Origin: Chryseobacterium indicum
GTDB lineage: Bacteria > Bacteroidota > Bacteroidia > Flavobacteriales > Weeksellaceae
NCBI RefSeq assembly: GCF_021504595.1
Contig: NZ_JACSGT010000003.1
Location: forward strand, 1 to 64,000
Reading direction: 5' to 3'
DNA: 64,000 bases
The first letter of the stretch is position 1, and every line of letters begins with the position of its first letter. Positions 8,207-16,727 of the stretch are shown piece after piece. The position numbers and the translations under genes are program-made. Below the pieces are notes generated by a model. That model was not told the DNA's origin. It was given only the letters and a program-made list of their open reading frames with translations, and ran no database searches.

Positions 8207-9613
8207 ATGTCAGAAACACTTTCGCCGCCCCAAAATTCAATTAAGAAAATTCTGCCGCTGATTCTTGCAACGGCAATATTCATGCAGATGCTGGATTCCA
8301 CTATTCTGAATACTTCTTTGCCTTCCATCGCAAAAGACCTTCAGGAATCTCCGCTGAATATGCAGAATGCCATCATCAGTTATGTTCTTACTTTAGCGGT
8401 TTTTATGCCGGCAAGCGGATTTCTGGCAGACCGTTTCGGAACCAAAAAAGTATTTATATTTTCCCTGATTCTTTTCAGTCTGGGATCGTTATTTTGTGCC
8501 ATGTCTCAAAATCTTACACAGCTCGTTATTTCCCGTGTCATTCAGGGTATTGGAGGAAGTTTAATGACGCCTGTCGGAAAATTAGCTTTAATTAAGACTT
8601 TCGATAAAAGCGAATTATTAAAAGCCATGAACTTTGCCATTATTCCCGCATTAATAGGCCCTGTCCTCGGTCCTTTAGTAGGAGGTTATATGGTAGATTA
8701 TCTTTCGTGGCACTGGATTTTTTTAATTAACATCCCGATCGGAATTCTGGGAATTGTTTTAGGTATAAAGTTCATGCCCAATTACACATCCAAAGACGTT
8801 GATTTTGATCTGAAAGGATTTTTGATCTTTGCAGCAGCCTCTCTCCTGCTTTCCATTGCTTTGGAACTTTTTGGAGATATGCAGAATACTACACCGGTTT
8901 TGGTTATTTTCATCTTAGGATTTCTTTGTCTTTATTACTATTACAGACACGCAAAACGGGATGAAAGCCCTATTTTTCCTTTAAATTTATTTCAGGTAAG
9001 AACTTTCAGAGTGGGAATTGTCGGAAATCTTGCCACCAGATTGGGAATCAGCTCTGTTCCGTTGCTTTTACCGTTAATGATTCAGATTGCCTATAAACAG
9101 TCGGCAGTAACTTCCGGTTGGATCATCGCTCCGATGGCTTTAACTGCAATGTTCGGAAAATCATACGTGATAAAAATTTTAGACCGTTTTGGTTACCGAC
9201 AGACTTTAATGACGAATACTTTTATTATCGGAACACTGATCTGTCTTCTGGCAATTCCCGATATCAACACCTCATTGTATTGGTTTATTCCTATTATTTC
9301 CATTTTGGGATTCTTTAATTCCATTCAGTTTACTTCGATGAATACGATTTCTATTGCAGACCTTAGAAATTTCCAGACCAGCAGCGGAAATTCACTTATA
9401 TCCGTTAATCAACAGCTTGCCATCGGATTCGGAATTGCTTTCGGATTAATTGTGCTTAAAATTTTCGAAAATACAAACCTTATTCACGGAGAAACTCATA
9501 ATGCTTTCCGTTATACTTTTCTTACTGTGGGAATTTTAACGATCATTTCCGGATTTATTTTCCGCAGACTTCATATTTCGGATGGAAAGAATATGAAATC
9601 GAAAGAGGATTGA
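8207..9613 (+). CDS. DHA2-family MFS multidrug exporter
   Basis: 468 aa with about 14 hydrophobic segments, the size and topology of DHA2 (EmrB/QacA-type) drug:H+ antiporters. The family motifs are visible: LDSTILNTSLPSIAKDL in helix 1 (motif D1), GFLADRFGTKKVF (motif A), RVIQGIGGSLMTPVG in helix 4 (motif B) and PALIGPVLGPLVGGY in helix 5 (motif C), followed by the WHWIFLINIPIG segment. It probably exports hydrophobic or cationic compounds across the inner membrane; substrate unknown. No adaptor or outer-membrane partner is adjacent, so it may work alone. Confidence 0.93.
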   Translation: MSETLSPPQNSIKKILPLILATAIFMQMLDSTILNTSLPSIAKDLQESPLNMQNAIISYVLTLAVFMPASGFLADRFGTKKVFIFSLILFSLGSLFCAMSQNLTQLVISRVIQGIGGSLMTPVGKLALIKTFDKSELLKAMNFAIIPALIGPVLGPLVGGYMVDYLSWHWIFLINIPIGILGIVLGIKFMPNYTSKDVDFDLKGFLIFAAASLLLSIALELFGDMQNTTPVLVIFILGFLCLYYYYRHAKRDESPIFPLNLFQVRTFRVGIVGNLATRLGISSVPLLLPLMIQIAYKQSAVTSGWIIAPMALTAMFGKSYVIKILDRFGYRQTLMTNTFIIGTLICLLAIPDINTSLYWFIPIISILGFFNSIQFTSMNTISIADLRNFQTSSGNSLISVNQQLAIGFGIAFGLIVLKIFENTNLIHGETHNAFRYTFLTVGILTIISGFIFRRLHISDGKNMKSKED

Positions 9614-9708
9614 TAAAAATAAAACGATTTGTCGATTTCCTAATTTAGGTAAGAAAAAATCAATTGTTTATTGATTTAAAGAGCTTTTTTCCAGCTTTCG
9701 TTACTCTC

Positions 9709-9755
9709 TTTTTTTGGATTCGGCGGCTGCTTCGCAGCCGCCGAATCCAAAAAAA
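9709..9755. terminator. Perfect 22-bp hairpin, bidirectional terminator
   Basis: T7 plus a GC-rich arm (9709-9730), loop TTC, and the exact complement (9734-9755) ending in A7. It is GC-rich against an AT-rich background and symmetric, so it can terminate on both strands. It is the first of three hairpins in this gap. Confidence 0.75.
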
Positions 9756-9843
9756 CTCAGACATACCGCTCAATGAGCTATGAAATTGTGGAGAACATTT
9801 ATTCAACAGGAAATTTCAGCTTTAGTTCTGGAACCACCCCGTC

Positions 9844-9885
9844 AAAAATTTCTTCGAAATTTTCGCCACCCCTCCAAAGGAGGGG
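9844..9885. repeat. Two adjacent short palindromes in the 9.6-10.0 kb spacer
   Basis: AAAATTTC-ttc-GAAATTTT (9845-9863) is followed at once by CCCCTCC-aaa-GGAGGGG (9869-9885). From memory, similar CCCC...CCCCTCCAAAGGAGGGG strings recur between genes in Flavobacteriia. The 400-bp gap contains no ORF of note. Confidence 0.45.
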
Positions 9886-9987
9886 AATTTTTACATCCCA
9901 AATAAAAACTGAAAACATCCGTTCAGCGCAATGATCAATCAATCCCCCTTATTAACACAGATCAATGTACAGGATTTTTGTTTAAAA

Positions 9988-9995
9988 TACCTTTG
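9988..9995 (+). promoter_or_regulatory. -7 element upstream of the first pirin gene
   Basis: TACCTTTG matches TAnnTTTG and lies 20 nt before the ATG at 10016. Confidence 0.45.
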
Positions 9996-10015
9996 CTTCA
10001 TAATACAACCATATT

Positions 10016-10891
10016 ATGGCAACTAAAAAAATAGAAAAGATAGTATCTCCGAAACCTGCGCATTTTGTGGGCGACGGTTTTAGGGTTCATAATTTTATTC
10101 CGGGCGTTCAGGGAATGGATATGAAAAGGATGGATCCGTTCATCATGCTCGATTACAATTCAAAATTTCACTTTAACGGAACAGATCAGCCTCGCGGAGT
10201 GGGCGTTCATCCGCACCGGGGTTTTGAGACCGTGACCATAGCGTATAAAGGAAAAGTGCAGCATCATGACAGCGCAGGAGGTGGCGGAATTATCGGTGAA
10301 GGCGATGTACAGTGGATGACTGCCGCAAAAGGTGTTCTTCACAAAGAATATCACGAAAAAGAATGGGCAAAAGAAGGCGGAATTTTTCAGATGGTTCAGC
10401 TTTGGGTAAACCTTCCGTCGGTTTATAAAATGAGCTGTCCGAAATATCAGGCAATCAAAAATTCGGATATGACGAAAGTGGATCTCGGAGAAAACGGACA
10501 TATTGAAGTGATTGCCGGAGAATATCAGAATCAGAAAGGTCCCGCTTTTACCTTCAGTCCGGTTCACATGATGAATGCAAAACTGAAAAATGGTGGAAAA
10601 GCAACATTCAGCTTTCCCGAAAATTTCAATACTGCTGCATTGGTGATAGAAGGAAGTATTATCGTTAATGATGAAGAAAAAGCGCCACTCAATCATCTCG
10701 TTGTGTTTCAAAATGAAGGAGAAAATTTTACTATAGAAGCAGCAGAAGACTCAATCGTTTTAATCATCAGCGGAATGCCTTTAAACGAGCCAATCTTTCC
10801 TCATGGACCATTTGTAATGAATTCCAGAGAAGAAATTATGCAGGCTTTTGAAGATTTCAATTTAGGGAGATTTGGTTATCTTGCAGATTAA
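10016..10891 (+). CDS. Pirin family protein (paralogue 1)
   Basis: 291 aa bicupin. The N-terminal cupin has the pirin metal-binding set H65 and H67 (GVHPHRGFETVT) and H109 and E111 (KGVLHKEYHE), and ends the barrel with the pirin strand QWMTAAKG. Pirins bind Fe2+; some are quercetinases, others act as redox-sensing cofactors. The C-terminal cupin (residues about 170-285) is typical. A second pirin lies 0.8 kb downstream with a stress-type gene run, which suggests a redox or electrophile response role. The substrate is unknown. Confidence 0.93.
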   Translation: MATKKIEKIVSPKPAHFVGDGFRVHNFIPGVQGMDMKRMDPFIMLDYNSKFHFNGTDQPRGVGVHPHRGFETVTIAYKGKVQHHDSAGGGGIIGEGDVQWMTAAKGVLHKEYHEKEWAKEGGIFQMVQLWVNLPSVYKMSCPKYQAIKNSDMTKVDLGENGHIEVIAGEYQNQKGPAFTFSPVHMMNAKLKNGGKATFSFPENFNTAALVIEGSIIVNDEEKAPLNHLVVFQNEGENFTIEAAEDSIVLIISGMPLNEPIFPHGPFVMNSREEIMQAFEDFNLGRFGYLAD

Positions 10892-11004
10892 TTTTAATTA
10901 AAAATCACCATCAAGCTGTTCTTTTTCTTAATTTTATATATTTAGACAATGGTTCGGAAAATACCCGGATAATTTACTAATTATTTCAAGCCATTAAATA
11001 AAAC

Positions 11005-11589
11005 ATGGAAACTAATACGATTAAAGAACTGAGAAACAGAATAAACATTCCTTTACATTCAGCCCAAAAACTATTGAAAAGAAACAATAATAATGTGGAA
11101 TTAAGCATACAGGAATTTCATCGCAACAAAATTAATACGATATGCAGATTAACTGAATGTGATGATAAAACTGCAAAAAAATATTACCATATCTGTAAGC
11201 ATGATGAAGAGAAAGCCATGAAAAAAATTCAGGAAAAAATCTTATATCTTACAGCAACACCAGATCAGCAAATTCATAAAATAGGATTTATATTATGGGC
11301 TGAAAACAGCAGTCTGGAAAAATATTACATCCCAACAGACAGGGGAATCTTCATTCAATCTAAAGATTTTGATTATGTAATTGACATTTTTAAAGCTGCC
11401 GATTCTGAAACGTTTGACATCACAGGTCATAACCGATATAAAAATGAAACGATGAGAAAAATTGTAAATCAGATCGCAAGATTACCTGTAGAAACAGCGG
11501 ATGAAGAATTATTTTTACGAAATCTGATTAAATGGTTCAATTCCAAACTGAGATTCGCAGAAGAAATCGTAGTGTATGGGAATCTATAA
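11005..11589 (+). CDS. Unknown protein with EF-Ts/UBA-like N-terminus
   Basis: 194 aa. Residues 6-43 (IKELRNRINIPL...AQKLLKRNNNNVELSIQEF) follow the pattern of the EF-Ts N-terminal UBA domain (KELRxxTGxxxxDCKKAL...GDxExAI). A second helical repeat of similar spacing follows (residues about 44-75: TICRLTECDDKTAKKYYHICKHDEEKAMKKI). The C-terminal half (80-194) is unrecognised, with mixed alpha/beta character. It sits alone between two pirin genes on the same strand. A role in protein-protein binding is only suggested by the UBA-like part. Confidence 0.6.
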   Translation: METNTIKELRNRINIPLHSAQKLLKRNNNNVELSIQEFHRNKINTICRLTECDDKTAKKYYHICKHDEEKAMKKIQEKILYLTATPDQQIHKIGFILWAENSSLEKYYIPTDRGIFIQSKDFDYVIDIFKAADSETFDITGHNRYKNETMRKIVNQIARLPVETADEELFLRNLIKWFNSKLRFAEEIVVYGNL

Positions 11590-11664
11590 ACATTCAACTT
11601 GCAAAATCCTCATTTAAGAATTCAGAATTAAATTAAAAATTAATACAAATAAATCACACACATC

Positions 11665-12567
11665 ATGTCAAACATCGGACTTATTATAGAAGAAAAATCT
11701 GCGGACATCGGAAACTTTCTTGTGGGAAGATTATTGCCTTTCCGTGAAAAAAGAGCAGTCGGACCTTTCGTTTTTATCGATCATATGGGACCATCCGACT
11801 TAAAAGATTATCAGAATCTTGATGTTCCGCCGCATCCGCACATCGGGCTTTCAACATTAACGTATCTTCTGGAAGGATCTATTTTTCACAGAGACAGCAT
11901 CGGAAGTGCTTTGGAAATAAAACCGGGAGCTGTAAACTGGATGACTGCCGGAAAAGGTGTGGTACACTCTGAAAGAACTCCGGAATACCTGCGGCATTCT
12001 GACAAAAGACTTCACGGATTCCAGATCTGGGTAGGGCTTCCGAAACATCTGGAACAGTCTGAACCCACATTCCACCACATTGAAGCAGATGAAATTCCGG
12101 TTTGGGAAGAAGACGGAATTCAGTATAAATTAATTGCAGGAGAAGCTTTTGGAAAAAAATCGCCGGTTCCGGTTCACAGTAAGCTGTTTTTTATTGAAAT
12201 TAAAACCAAAGAAGCAAAAAAGATCAGCATCGGAAAAGATCTTTACGGAGAAGCTGCCATGTATGTTCTGGACGGAACTGTTTCTACTGACGGAAATTCT
12301 TACGGATCTAAGCAACTGATGATAGCTAAAAACACCCAACTCTGCGAATTTGACATGAGCGAAAACGGAACGGTTTATCTTTTCGGCGGCGAACCATTTG
12401 AAGAAGAGCGGTTTATATTCTGGAATTTTGTAAATTCCGAAAAAGAACTGATCGATCAGGCAAAAGTGAACTGGCACGACCAAAACCACGATGCTTTTCC
12501 TTTGGTTCCGGGGGATGAAAATGAATATGTACCGCTTCCGAAAGCTATTTTAAACAGAAAACCATAA
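11665..12567 (+). CDS. Pirin family protein (paralogue 2)
   Basis: 300 aa bicupin, clearly a different pirin subtype from the one at 10 kb. Metal ligands are H57 and H59 (PPHPHIGLST) and H101 and E103 (GVVHSERTP), with GAVNWMTAGKG between. This subtype resembles the YhhW/YhaK-type pirin relatives that can have quercetin 2,3-dioxygenase activity. The stop is 16 bp before the FMN reductase gene, so it likely heads the operon that runs to 14617. Function in electrophile or oxidative defence is inferred from its neighbours. Confidence 0.93.
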   Translation: MSNIGLIIEEKSADIGNFLVGRLLPFREKRAVGPFVFIDHMGPSDLKDYQNLDVPPHPHIGLSTLTYLLEGSIFHRDSIGSALEIKPGAVNWMTAGKGVVHSERTPEYLRHSDKRLHGFQIWVGLPKHLEQSEPTFHHIEADEIPVWEEDGIQYKLIAGEAFGKKSPVPVHSKLFFIEIKTKEAKKISIGKDLYGEAAMYVLDGTVSTDGNSYGSKQLMIAKNTQLCEFDMSENGTVYLFGGEPFEEERFIFWNFVNSEKELIDQAKVNWHDQNHDAFPLVPGDENEYVPLPKAILNRKP

Positions 12568-12583
12568 CAATTTAAAATCATAC

Positions 12584-13120
12584 ATGATGAAAATATTAGC
12601 ATTTGCAGGAAGTACGTCTTCCACTTCCATCAACAGGGAACTTGTAAAATTTGTTCTAAAAGATTTTAAGGACGAAGAAATCAACCTGATTGATCTGAAT
12701 GATTTTGATATGCCTGTTTTTTCCGTAGATCGTGAAAAGAAAGGCTTTCCGGAAGAAGCACACCACTTTTTGAAAGCGATAGAAGAATGTGATGTTATTA
12801 TCTGTTCGCTAGCAGAACACAACAGATCGTACAGCGCCGCTTTTAAAAACGTTTTCGACTGGGCTTCAAGAATCAACGTGAAGGTTTTTCAGGACAAGCC
12901 GATGTTTCTGATGTCTACTTCTCCGGGAGGTTACGGCGGCGGAAATGTGATGAACACGGCAAAAATATTTTTCCCGAATTTCGGAGCGGATATCAAAGAA
13001 ACTTTTTCGCTTCCTAAATTTTATGAAAATTTTGATCTGGAAAGCGGTGTCATTAATCCTGAAATGCTGAAAGAGCTGAACAATAAAGTGGAAAATTTCA
13101 AAAATACGATCCGCAAATAA
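12584..13120 (+). CDS. NAD(P)H-dependent FMN reductase
   Basis: 178 aa flavodoxin-fold protein of the SsuE/ArsH-like FMN reductase family. The phosphate-binding loop AGSTSSTSINREL (residues about 8-20), the SLAEHNRSYSAAFKNVFDW segment that contacts FMN, and the STSPGGYGGG loop near residue 110-120 are visible. It would reduce FMN, quinones or azo compounds with NAD(P)H. The ATG is doubled (12584 and 12587); either may be used. Its stop TAA overlaps the ATG of the next gene by one base. Confidence 0.88.
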   Translation: MMKILAFAGSTSSTSINRELVKFVLKDFKDEEINLIDLNDFDMPVFSVDREKKGFPEEAHHFLKAIEECDVIICSLAEHNRSYSAAFKNVFDWASRINVKVFQDKPMFLMSTSPGGYGGGNVMNTAKIFFPNFGADIKETFSLPKFYENFDLESGVINPEMLKELNNKVENFKNTIRK

Positions 13121-13698
13121 TGACCAAAGGAAGATTAGAAGCCTTCAGTGACGGGGTTCTTGCGATCATCATCACGATTATGGTACTGGAACTGAAAGTT
13201 CCGGAAGGAAACGACTGGCAAAGCCTGAAACCGCTTATCCCGAAATTTCTGGCATATATTTTCAGCTTTCTGTATGTAGGAATTTACTGGAACAATCATC
13301 ATCATCTTTTTCAGGCAGTGAAAAAAGTAAACGGAAAAATTCTTTGGGCAAATCTTCATCTTCTGTTCTGGCTTTCCTTAATGCCTTTTGCAACGGAATG
13401 GATCGGAGAAACACATTTTGCCAAAAATCCTGTAGCCACTTACGGATTCGGACTGGGACTTTGTGCGATTGCCTATACGATTCTGGAAAATGCGATCATA
13501 AAATCCGAAGGGGAAAGCTCTAAACTGAAACAGGCCATTGCTTCCCGTTTTAAGGAAAACGCATCCATAGTGCTTTATGTTTCAGGAATTATTGTTTCAT
13601 TTATTTATCCTTATATTGCAGTAGCACTATATTATACGGTTGCTTTGCTCTGGCTGATTCCGGACAGACGAATAGAAAAAACTTTAAACGAAAATTGA
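13120..13698 (+). CDS. TMEM175 family potassium channel-like protein
   Basis: 192 aa with six hydrophobic segments. It begins with the TMEM175 (DUF1211) helix-1 signature RLEAFSDGVLAIIITIMVLEL; the FSDG...T pattern lines the pore in this family. Bacterial TMEM175 proteins are tetrameric K+ channels that lack the classical selectivity filter. Translationally coupled with the FMN reductase (TAATG overlap) and followed after 1 bp by yjdI. Why a channel sits in a redox gene set is unclear. Confidence 0.9.
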   Translation: MTKGRLEAFSDGVLAIIITIMVLELKVPEGNDWQSLKPLIPKFLAYIFSFLYVGIYWNNHHHLFQAVKKVNGKILWANLHLLFWLSLMPFATEWIGETHFAKNPVATYGFGLGLCAIAYTILENAIIKSEGESSKLKQAIASRFKENASIVLYVSGIIVSFIYPYIAVALYYTVALLWLIPDRRIEKTLNEN

Positions 13699-13699
13699 T

Positions 13700-13918
13700 A
13701 TGGAAACACATGAATATGTAAACGGAGAGATTACCGTGCTCTGGCAACCCAAAAAGTGCATCCACGCCGCCGTTTGTGTAAAAACACTTCCGAAAGTGTA
13801 TAACCCGAAAGAAAGACCGTGGCTGAAACCTGAAAATGCAACCGCAGAAGAACTTAAAAACCAAATCGACCTGTGTCCTTCAGGAGCACTGAGTTATCAA
13901 TTCAATACAAAAAAATAA
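13700..13918 (+). CDS. YjdI-type (4Fe-4S) mono-cluster protein
   Basis: 72 aa ferredoxin-like protein of the YjdI/Fer4_19 family. It has the cysteines of KCIHAAVC near the N-terminus and LCPSGALSY near the C-terminus, the usual cluster-binding set of this short family. It probably carries electrons or senses redox state. The stop codon overlaps the OsmC start (TAATG), indicating tight coupling. In E. coli yjdI sits next to yjdJ; here a YjdJ-like gene follows OsmC. Confidence 0.85.
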   Translation: METHEYVNGEITVLWQPKKCIHAAVCVKTLPKVYNPKERPWLKPENATAEELKNQIDLCPSGALSYQFNTKK

Positions 13919-14316
13919 TGGCAATCACAGTAAAAGCAAGTTTAGGAACAGAAAAATACTACACCGAAGTTATTGCGGGAGAAAATACCCTTATTACAGA
14001 TGAACCTGTAGACAAAGGTGGCGGAAATAAAGGGTTCAATCCTTTCGAAATTCTTGCCACTTCGCTCGCAAGCTGCACAGCGGCAACGTTGAGAATGTAC
14101 ATCGACCGAAAAGAATGGAGCGTAGAAAAAATAAACGTTGAAGTGGAACTGGAAAATTTTCCTTTAACGAAAAGAGCTATTTTCAAAAGAGACATCAGCT
14201 TTGAAGGCACAAATCTTGATGATGAACAACTGAAAAGACTTCACGCCATTGCAGATGCGTGCCCGATTCATAAGATTCTTACAAACGATATAGAAATATT
14301 AACCAAATTTTCATAA
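13918..14316 (+). CDS. OsmC family peroxiredoxin-like protein
   Basis: 132 aa from ATG 13918; a longer in-frame reading would start inside yjdI and is rejected. The two catalytic cysteines of the OsmC/Ohr/YhfA superfamily are visible in SLASCTAATLRMY (near residue 50) and ADACPIHKIL (near 118). OsmC proteins reduce organic hydroperoxides with thiol cofactors. Placement after FMN reductase and YjdI supports a peroxide or electrophile defence function. Confidence 0.9.
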   Translation: MAITVKASLGTEKYYTEVIAGENTLITDEPVDKGGGNKGFNPFEILATSLASCTAATLRMYIDRKEWSVEKINVEVELENFPLTKRAIFKRDISFEGTNLDDEQLKRLHAIADACPIHKILTNDIEILTKFS

Positions 14317-14317
14317 T

Positions 14318-14617
14318 ATGATTGAAGTAAAACAAACCAACGACCCGAAACACGGAAATTTTGAAGCATTCATAGACGGAAACCACGCAGGATTAATGAC
14401 GTACACCTGGGCTGGAGAAGAAAGATTCATCATCGATCACACGGAAGTTGAAGAAGCATACAACGGAAAAGGCGTTGGAAAAGAAATGCTTCTTGCGGCA
14501 GTAGATTTTGCAAGAAAAAACGGAAAAACAATTATTCCGCTTTGTCCTTTTGCAAAAGCTACATTCCAGAAACATGAAGAACTTCAGGATGTTCTGGTAA
14601 ATAAGACACAGGCTTAG
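14318..14617 (+). CDS. YjdJ-type GNAT acetyltransferase-like protein
   Basis: 99 aa, a short GNAT of the YjdJ/GTL3B class. It has the minimal acetyl-CoA loop (EAYNGKGVGKEML, near residue 48-60), the ligand-like strand RFIIDHTEV, and the conserved IPLCPFAKATFQKH segment with a cysteine. The substrate is unknown. It begins 1 bp after the osmC stop and ends the operon before a terminator. Confidence 0.88.
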   Translation: MIEVKQTNDPKHGNFEAFIDGNHAGLMTYTWAGEERFIIDHTEVEEAYNGKGVGKEMLLAAVDFARKNGKTIIPLCPFAKATFQKHEELQDVLVNKTQA

Positions 14618-14625
14618 TTTTAGGC

Positions 14626-14679
14626 TAAGGTTGAGATTAAGTTTGAGCTTCTGAGTTATCAGCCTTAACTTCAACCTTA
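14626..14679. repeat. Imperfect inverted repeat after the GNAT gene
   Basis: TAAGGTTGAGATTAAG (14626-14641) pairs with CTTAACTTCAACCTTA (14664-14679) with two mismatches. It lies between the stop and the terminator and looks like a decayed intergenic repeat. Confidence 0.4.
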
Positions 14680-14684
14680 CATAT

Positions 14685-14718
14685 AAAACCTTCCGGAAAT
14701 ATATCCTGAAGGTTTTTT
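14685..14718 (+). terminator. Terminator of the pirin-OsmC-GNAT operon
   Basis: AAAACCTTC (14685-14693) pairs with GAAGGTTTT (14708-14716), followed by T residues. Confidence 0.75.
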
Positions 14719-14743
14719 CTTTTTAGGCAGAACAGAAAAAAAC

Positions 14744-14751
14744 TATATTTG
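14744..14751 (+). promoter_or_regulatory. -7 element upstream of the sodium:solute symporter gene
   Basis: TATATTTG matches TAnnTTTG and lies 19 nt before ATG 14771. Confidence 0.45.
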
Positions 14752-14770
14752 CTAAAATTTAAATTAAAGC

Positions 14771-16330
14771 ATGAATTCCGGAACTGTTCTTTTGCTGTTT
14801 GTTTTTGTCTATTTCATCGGACTTTTGGTTATTTCTTATTTTACAAGCCGAAATTCTGATAATCAGTCGTTTTTTATCGGGAATAAAAAAAGTAAATGGT
14901 GGCTTGTTGCTTTCGGAATGATCGGAACCAGCTTAAGCGGGGTAACATTTATTTCCGTTCCGGGAACAGTCGGGAAAATGACGGGAACTGAATATATCTA
15001 CGGCGGATTCGAATATTATATGATGGTGATCGGCTTTTTCATCGGATATTTTATTGTTGCTGCAATTCTTCTTCCGCTGTACTACAAAATGAACCTCACC
15101 TCGATTTATACGTATTTAGGCAAAAGATTTAATATCGAAGCGCATAAGATCGGGTCAATATTTTTTATTATTTCAAGGGCAATTGGTGCAACGGCAAGGT
15201 TGTATTTAGTGGTCAACGTTCTTCAGATTTTCCTTCTGGAAGGTTTGGGCGTTCCTTTCTGGGTTACCGCTTTAGTTCTGCTGTTAATGGTGCTTTTATA
15301 TACATTTGAAGGCGGTGTAAAAACAATTGTGATTACCGACACTTTACAGACTTCATTCATGATTATCAGTCTCATTGCCTGTATCGTTTATATTTTATCC
15401 CATTTAAATTTATCATTAGGCGAAGCGTATACAATTTTAGAACAGAAAAATTATACCCACTTCATCAATTTTGATCCGAATTCTAAAACTTTTTTCCTGA
15501 AAACAATTTTAGGGGGAATTTTCATTACGATTGCAATGACAGGACTAGATCAGGAAATGATGCAGAAAAATATCTCTGTGGATAATCTTAAAAATTCAAA
15601 GAAAAATATGCTCACTTTCGCAGGAACACTGCTTTTTGTGAATCTGGCATTCCTTTTTTTAGGAGGTCTTCTTTATCTTTTTGCTTTGCAGAACGGCGCA
15701 GAATATGGAAAAATAGACGGAGAAACCGTTACCAACATCTTCGGGTTCAAAGATTCTGCAGGTAACATTAAAAATATAATGGGAGACGATCTGTTTCCTG
15801 CTTTATCGCTTCAGGAGCATTTCCCGATGATTATTTCCGTGATTTTCATTATCGGATTAATTTCCGCTTTATTTCCTTCTGCGGATGGTGCTTTGACGGC
15901 TGTTACGAGTTCTTATTGCGTAGATCTTTTGAATCTTAATGAAGATAAAAACAAAACGGAGAAAGAGAAAAAACAGCTTCGTATGAAGGTCCATTTAACG
16001 TTTACGATCGTTTTCTTTATTTTGATCATGGTTTTTAAAGCTTTGAATGACAAATCGATTGTTTACCTCATCATGGAGATTGCAGGCTATACTTACGGAC
16101 CGCTTTTAGGACTTTTTGCCTTCGGAATTTTCACAAAGTTTCAGATTTCAAGGAAATATTCAATTTTGGCGGTAACGATTTTAGCTCCGGTTGCAACGTA
16201 TATCATCAACTATCTGGTAACAACATATACGGATTACAGAATCGGGGTAGAATTAATTGTTCTGAACGGGTTATTAACTTTCATTGGACTGTGGATCGTA
16301 AGACATAAATCTTATCTGAAGATTGTTTAG
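14771..16330 (+). CDS. Sodium:solute symporter (SSS family)
   Basis: 519 aa with about 13 membrane segments, typical for the SSS/SSF family with the LeuT fold. The early helices carry GMIGTSLSGVTFISVPG, the unwound helix 1 region, and the mid-protein segment TIAMTGLDQEMMQKN matches the conserved SSF core before a long loop. The substrate (sugar, amino acid, sialic acid or other) cannot be told from sequence alone. It is an inner-membrane protein encoded as a single-gene unit, with no linked catabolic genes. Confidence 0.9.
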   Translation: MNSGTVLLLFVFVYFIGLLVISYFTSRNSDNQSFFIGNKKSKWWLVAFGMIGTSLSGVTFISVPGTVGKMTGTEYIYGGFEYYMMVIGFFIGYFIVAAILLPLYYKMNLTSIYTYLGKRFNIEAHKIGSIFFIISRAIGATARLYLVVNVLQIFLLEGLGVPFWVTALVLLLMVLLYTFEGGVKTIVITDTLQTSFMIISLIACIVYILSHLNLSLGEAYTILEQKNYTHFINFDPNSKTFFLKTILGGIFITIAMTGLDQEMMQKNISVDNLKNSKKNMLTFAGTLLFVNLAFLFLGGLLYLFALQNGAEYGKIDGETVTNIFGFKDSAGNIKNIMGDDLFPALSLQEHFPMIISVIFIIGLISALFPSADGALTAVTSSYCVDLLNLNEDKNKTEKEKKQLRMKVHLTFTIVFFILIMVFKALNDKSIVYLIMEIAGYTYGPLLGLFAFGIFTKFQISRKYSILAVTILAPVATYIINYLVTTYTDYRIGVELIVLNGLLTFIGLWIVRHKSYLKIV

Positions 16331-16432
16331 AAATAATCAATGTCTTAAATCTGTTGAAACAAATTAAAAAATAATTTTCAGACAAGTACAGTTCTTTTTG
16401 TGTTAATAAAAAGTACAGTATATATAATTATT

Positions 16433-16584
16433 AAACGCAAAGAAACCCTGTTATTTTTTTGAGAAGTTGAGCAAAGATATTTCCGTCAGAGACGGATGAT
16501 GAAGCGTTCGCTTAATGACAGATGAAATATGCTTCACTTTGCTTATCTCAAAATGTTAACTCTGAAAATAAAGACTTTGCGTTT
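16433..16584. repeat. Palindromic intergenic element in the 16.3-16.7 kb gap
   Basis: AAACGCAAAG (16433-16442) and its exact complement (16575-16584) bound about 150 bp. The two halves show further imperfect complementarity inside (for example GCAAAG words near both ends), so the element could fold into one long arm. There is no ORF. It resembles a miniature inverted-repeat element or other dispersed repeat. Confidence 0.4.
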
Positions 16585-16641
16585 GAAACTTAAATTTAGA
16601 AATCTATTAAAAAACTTTAAACAGACTTCCTTTTAAATAAT

Positions 16642-16671
16642 AAAAATCCGCACTTTTCAGCGCAGATTTTT
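16642..16671 (+). terminator. Terminator-like hairpin before transketolase
   Basis: AAAAATC and CGC pair with GCG and GATTTT with small bulges, followed by T residues. It may serve the symporter gene 310 bp upstream. Confidence 0.4.
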
Positions 16672-16727
16672 CCATTTCCGTAACCCATCAAAAAATTGTA
16701 AATTCGCATACAAATAAATCTTATATA

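Noticed and set aside
8043..8240. 65-aa minus-strand reading frame overlapping the start of the MFS exporter
   Set aside because: It starts inside the MFS gene, has no recognisable domain, and lies opposite a clear DHA2 protein; likely a chance frame in AT-rich DNA.
10160..10711. 183-aa minus-strand frame within the first pirin gene
   Set aside because: It is complementary to a protein with clear pirin metal ligands and has low-complexity, Phe/Cys-rich composition typical of shadow frames.
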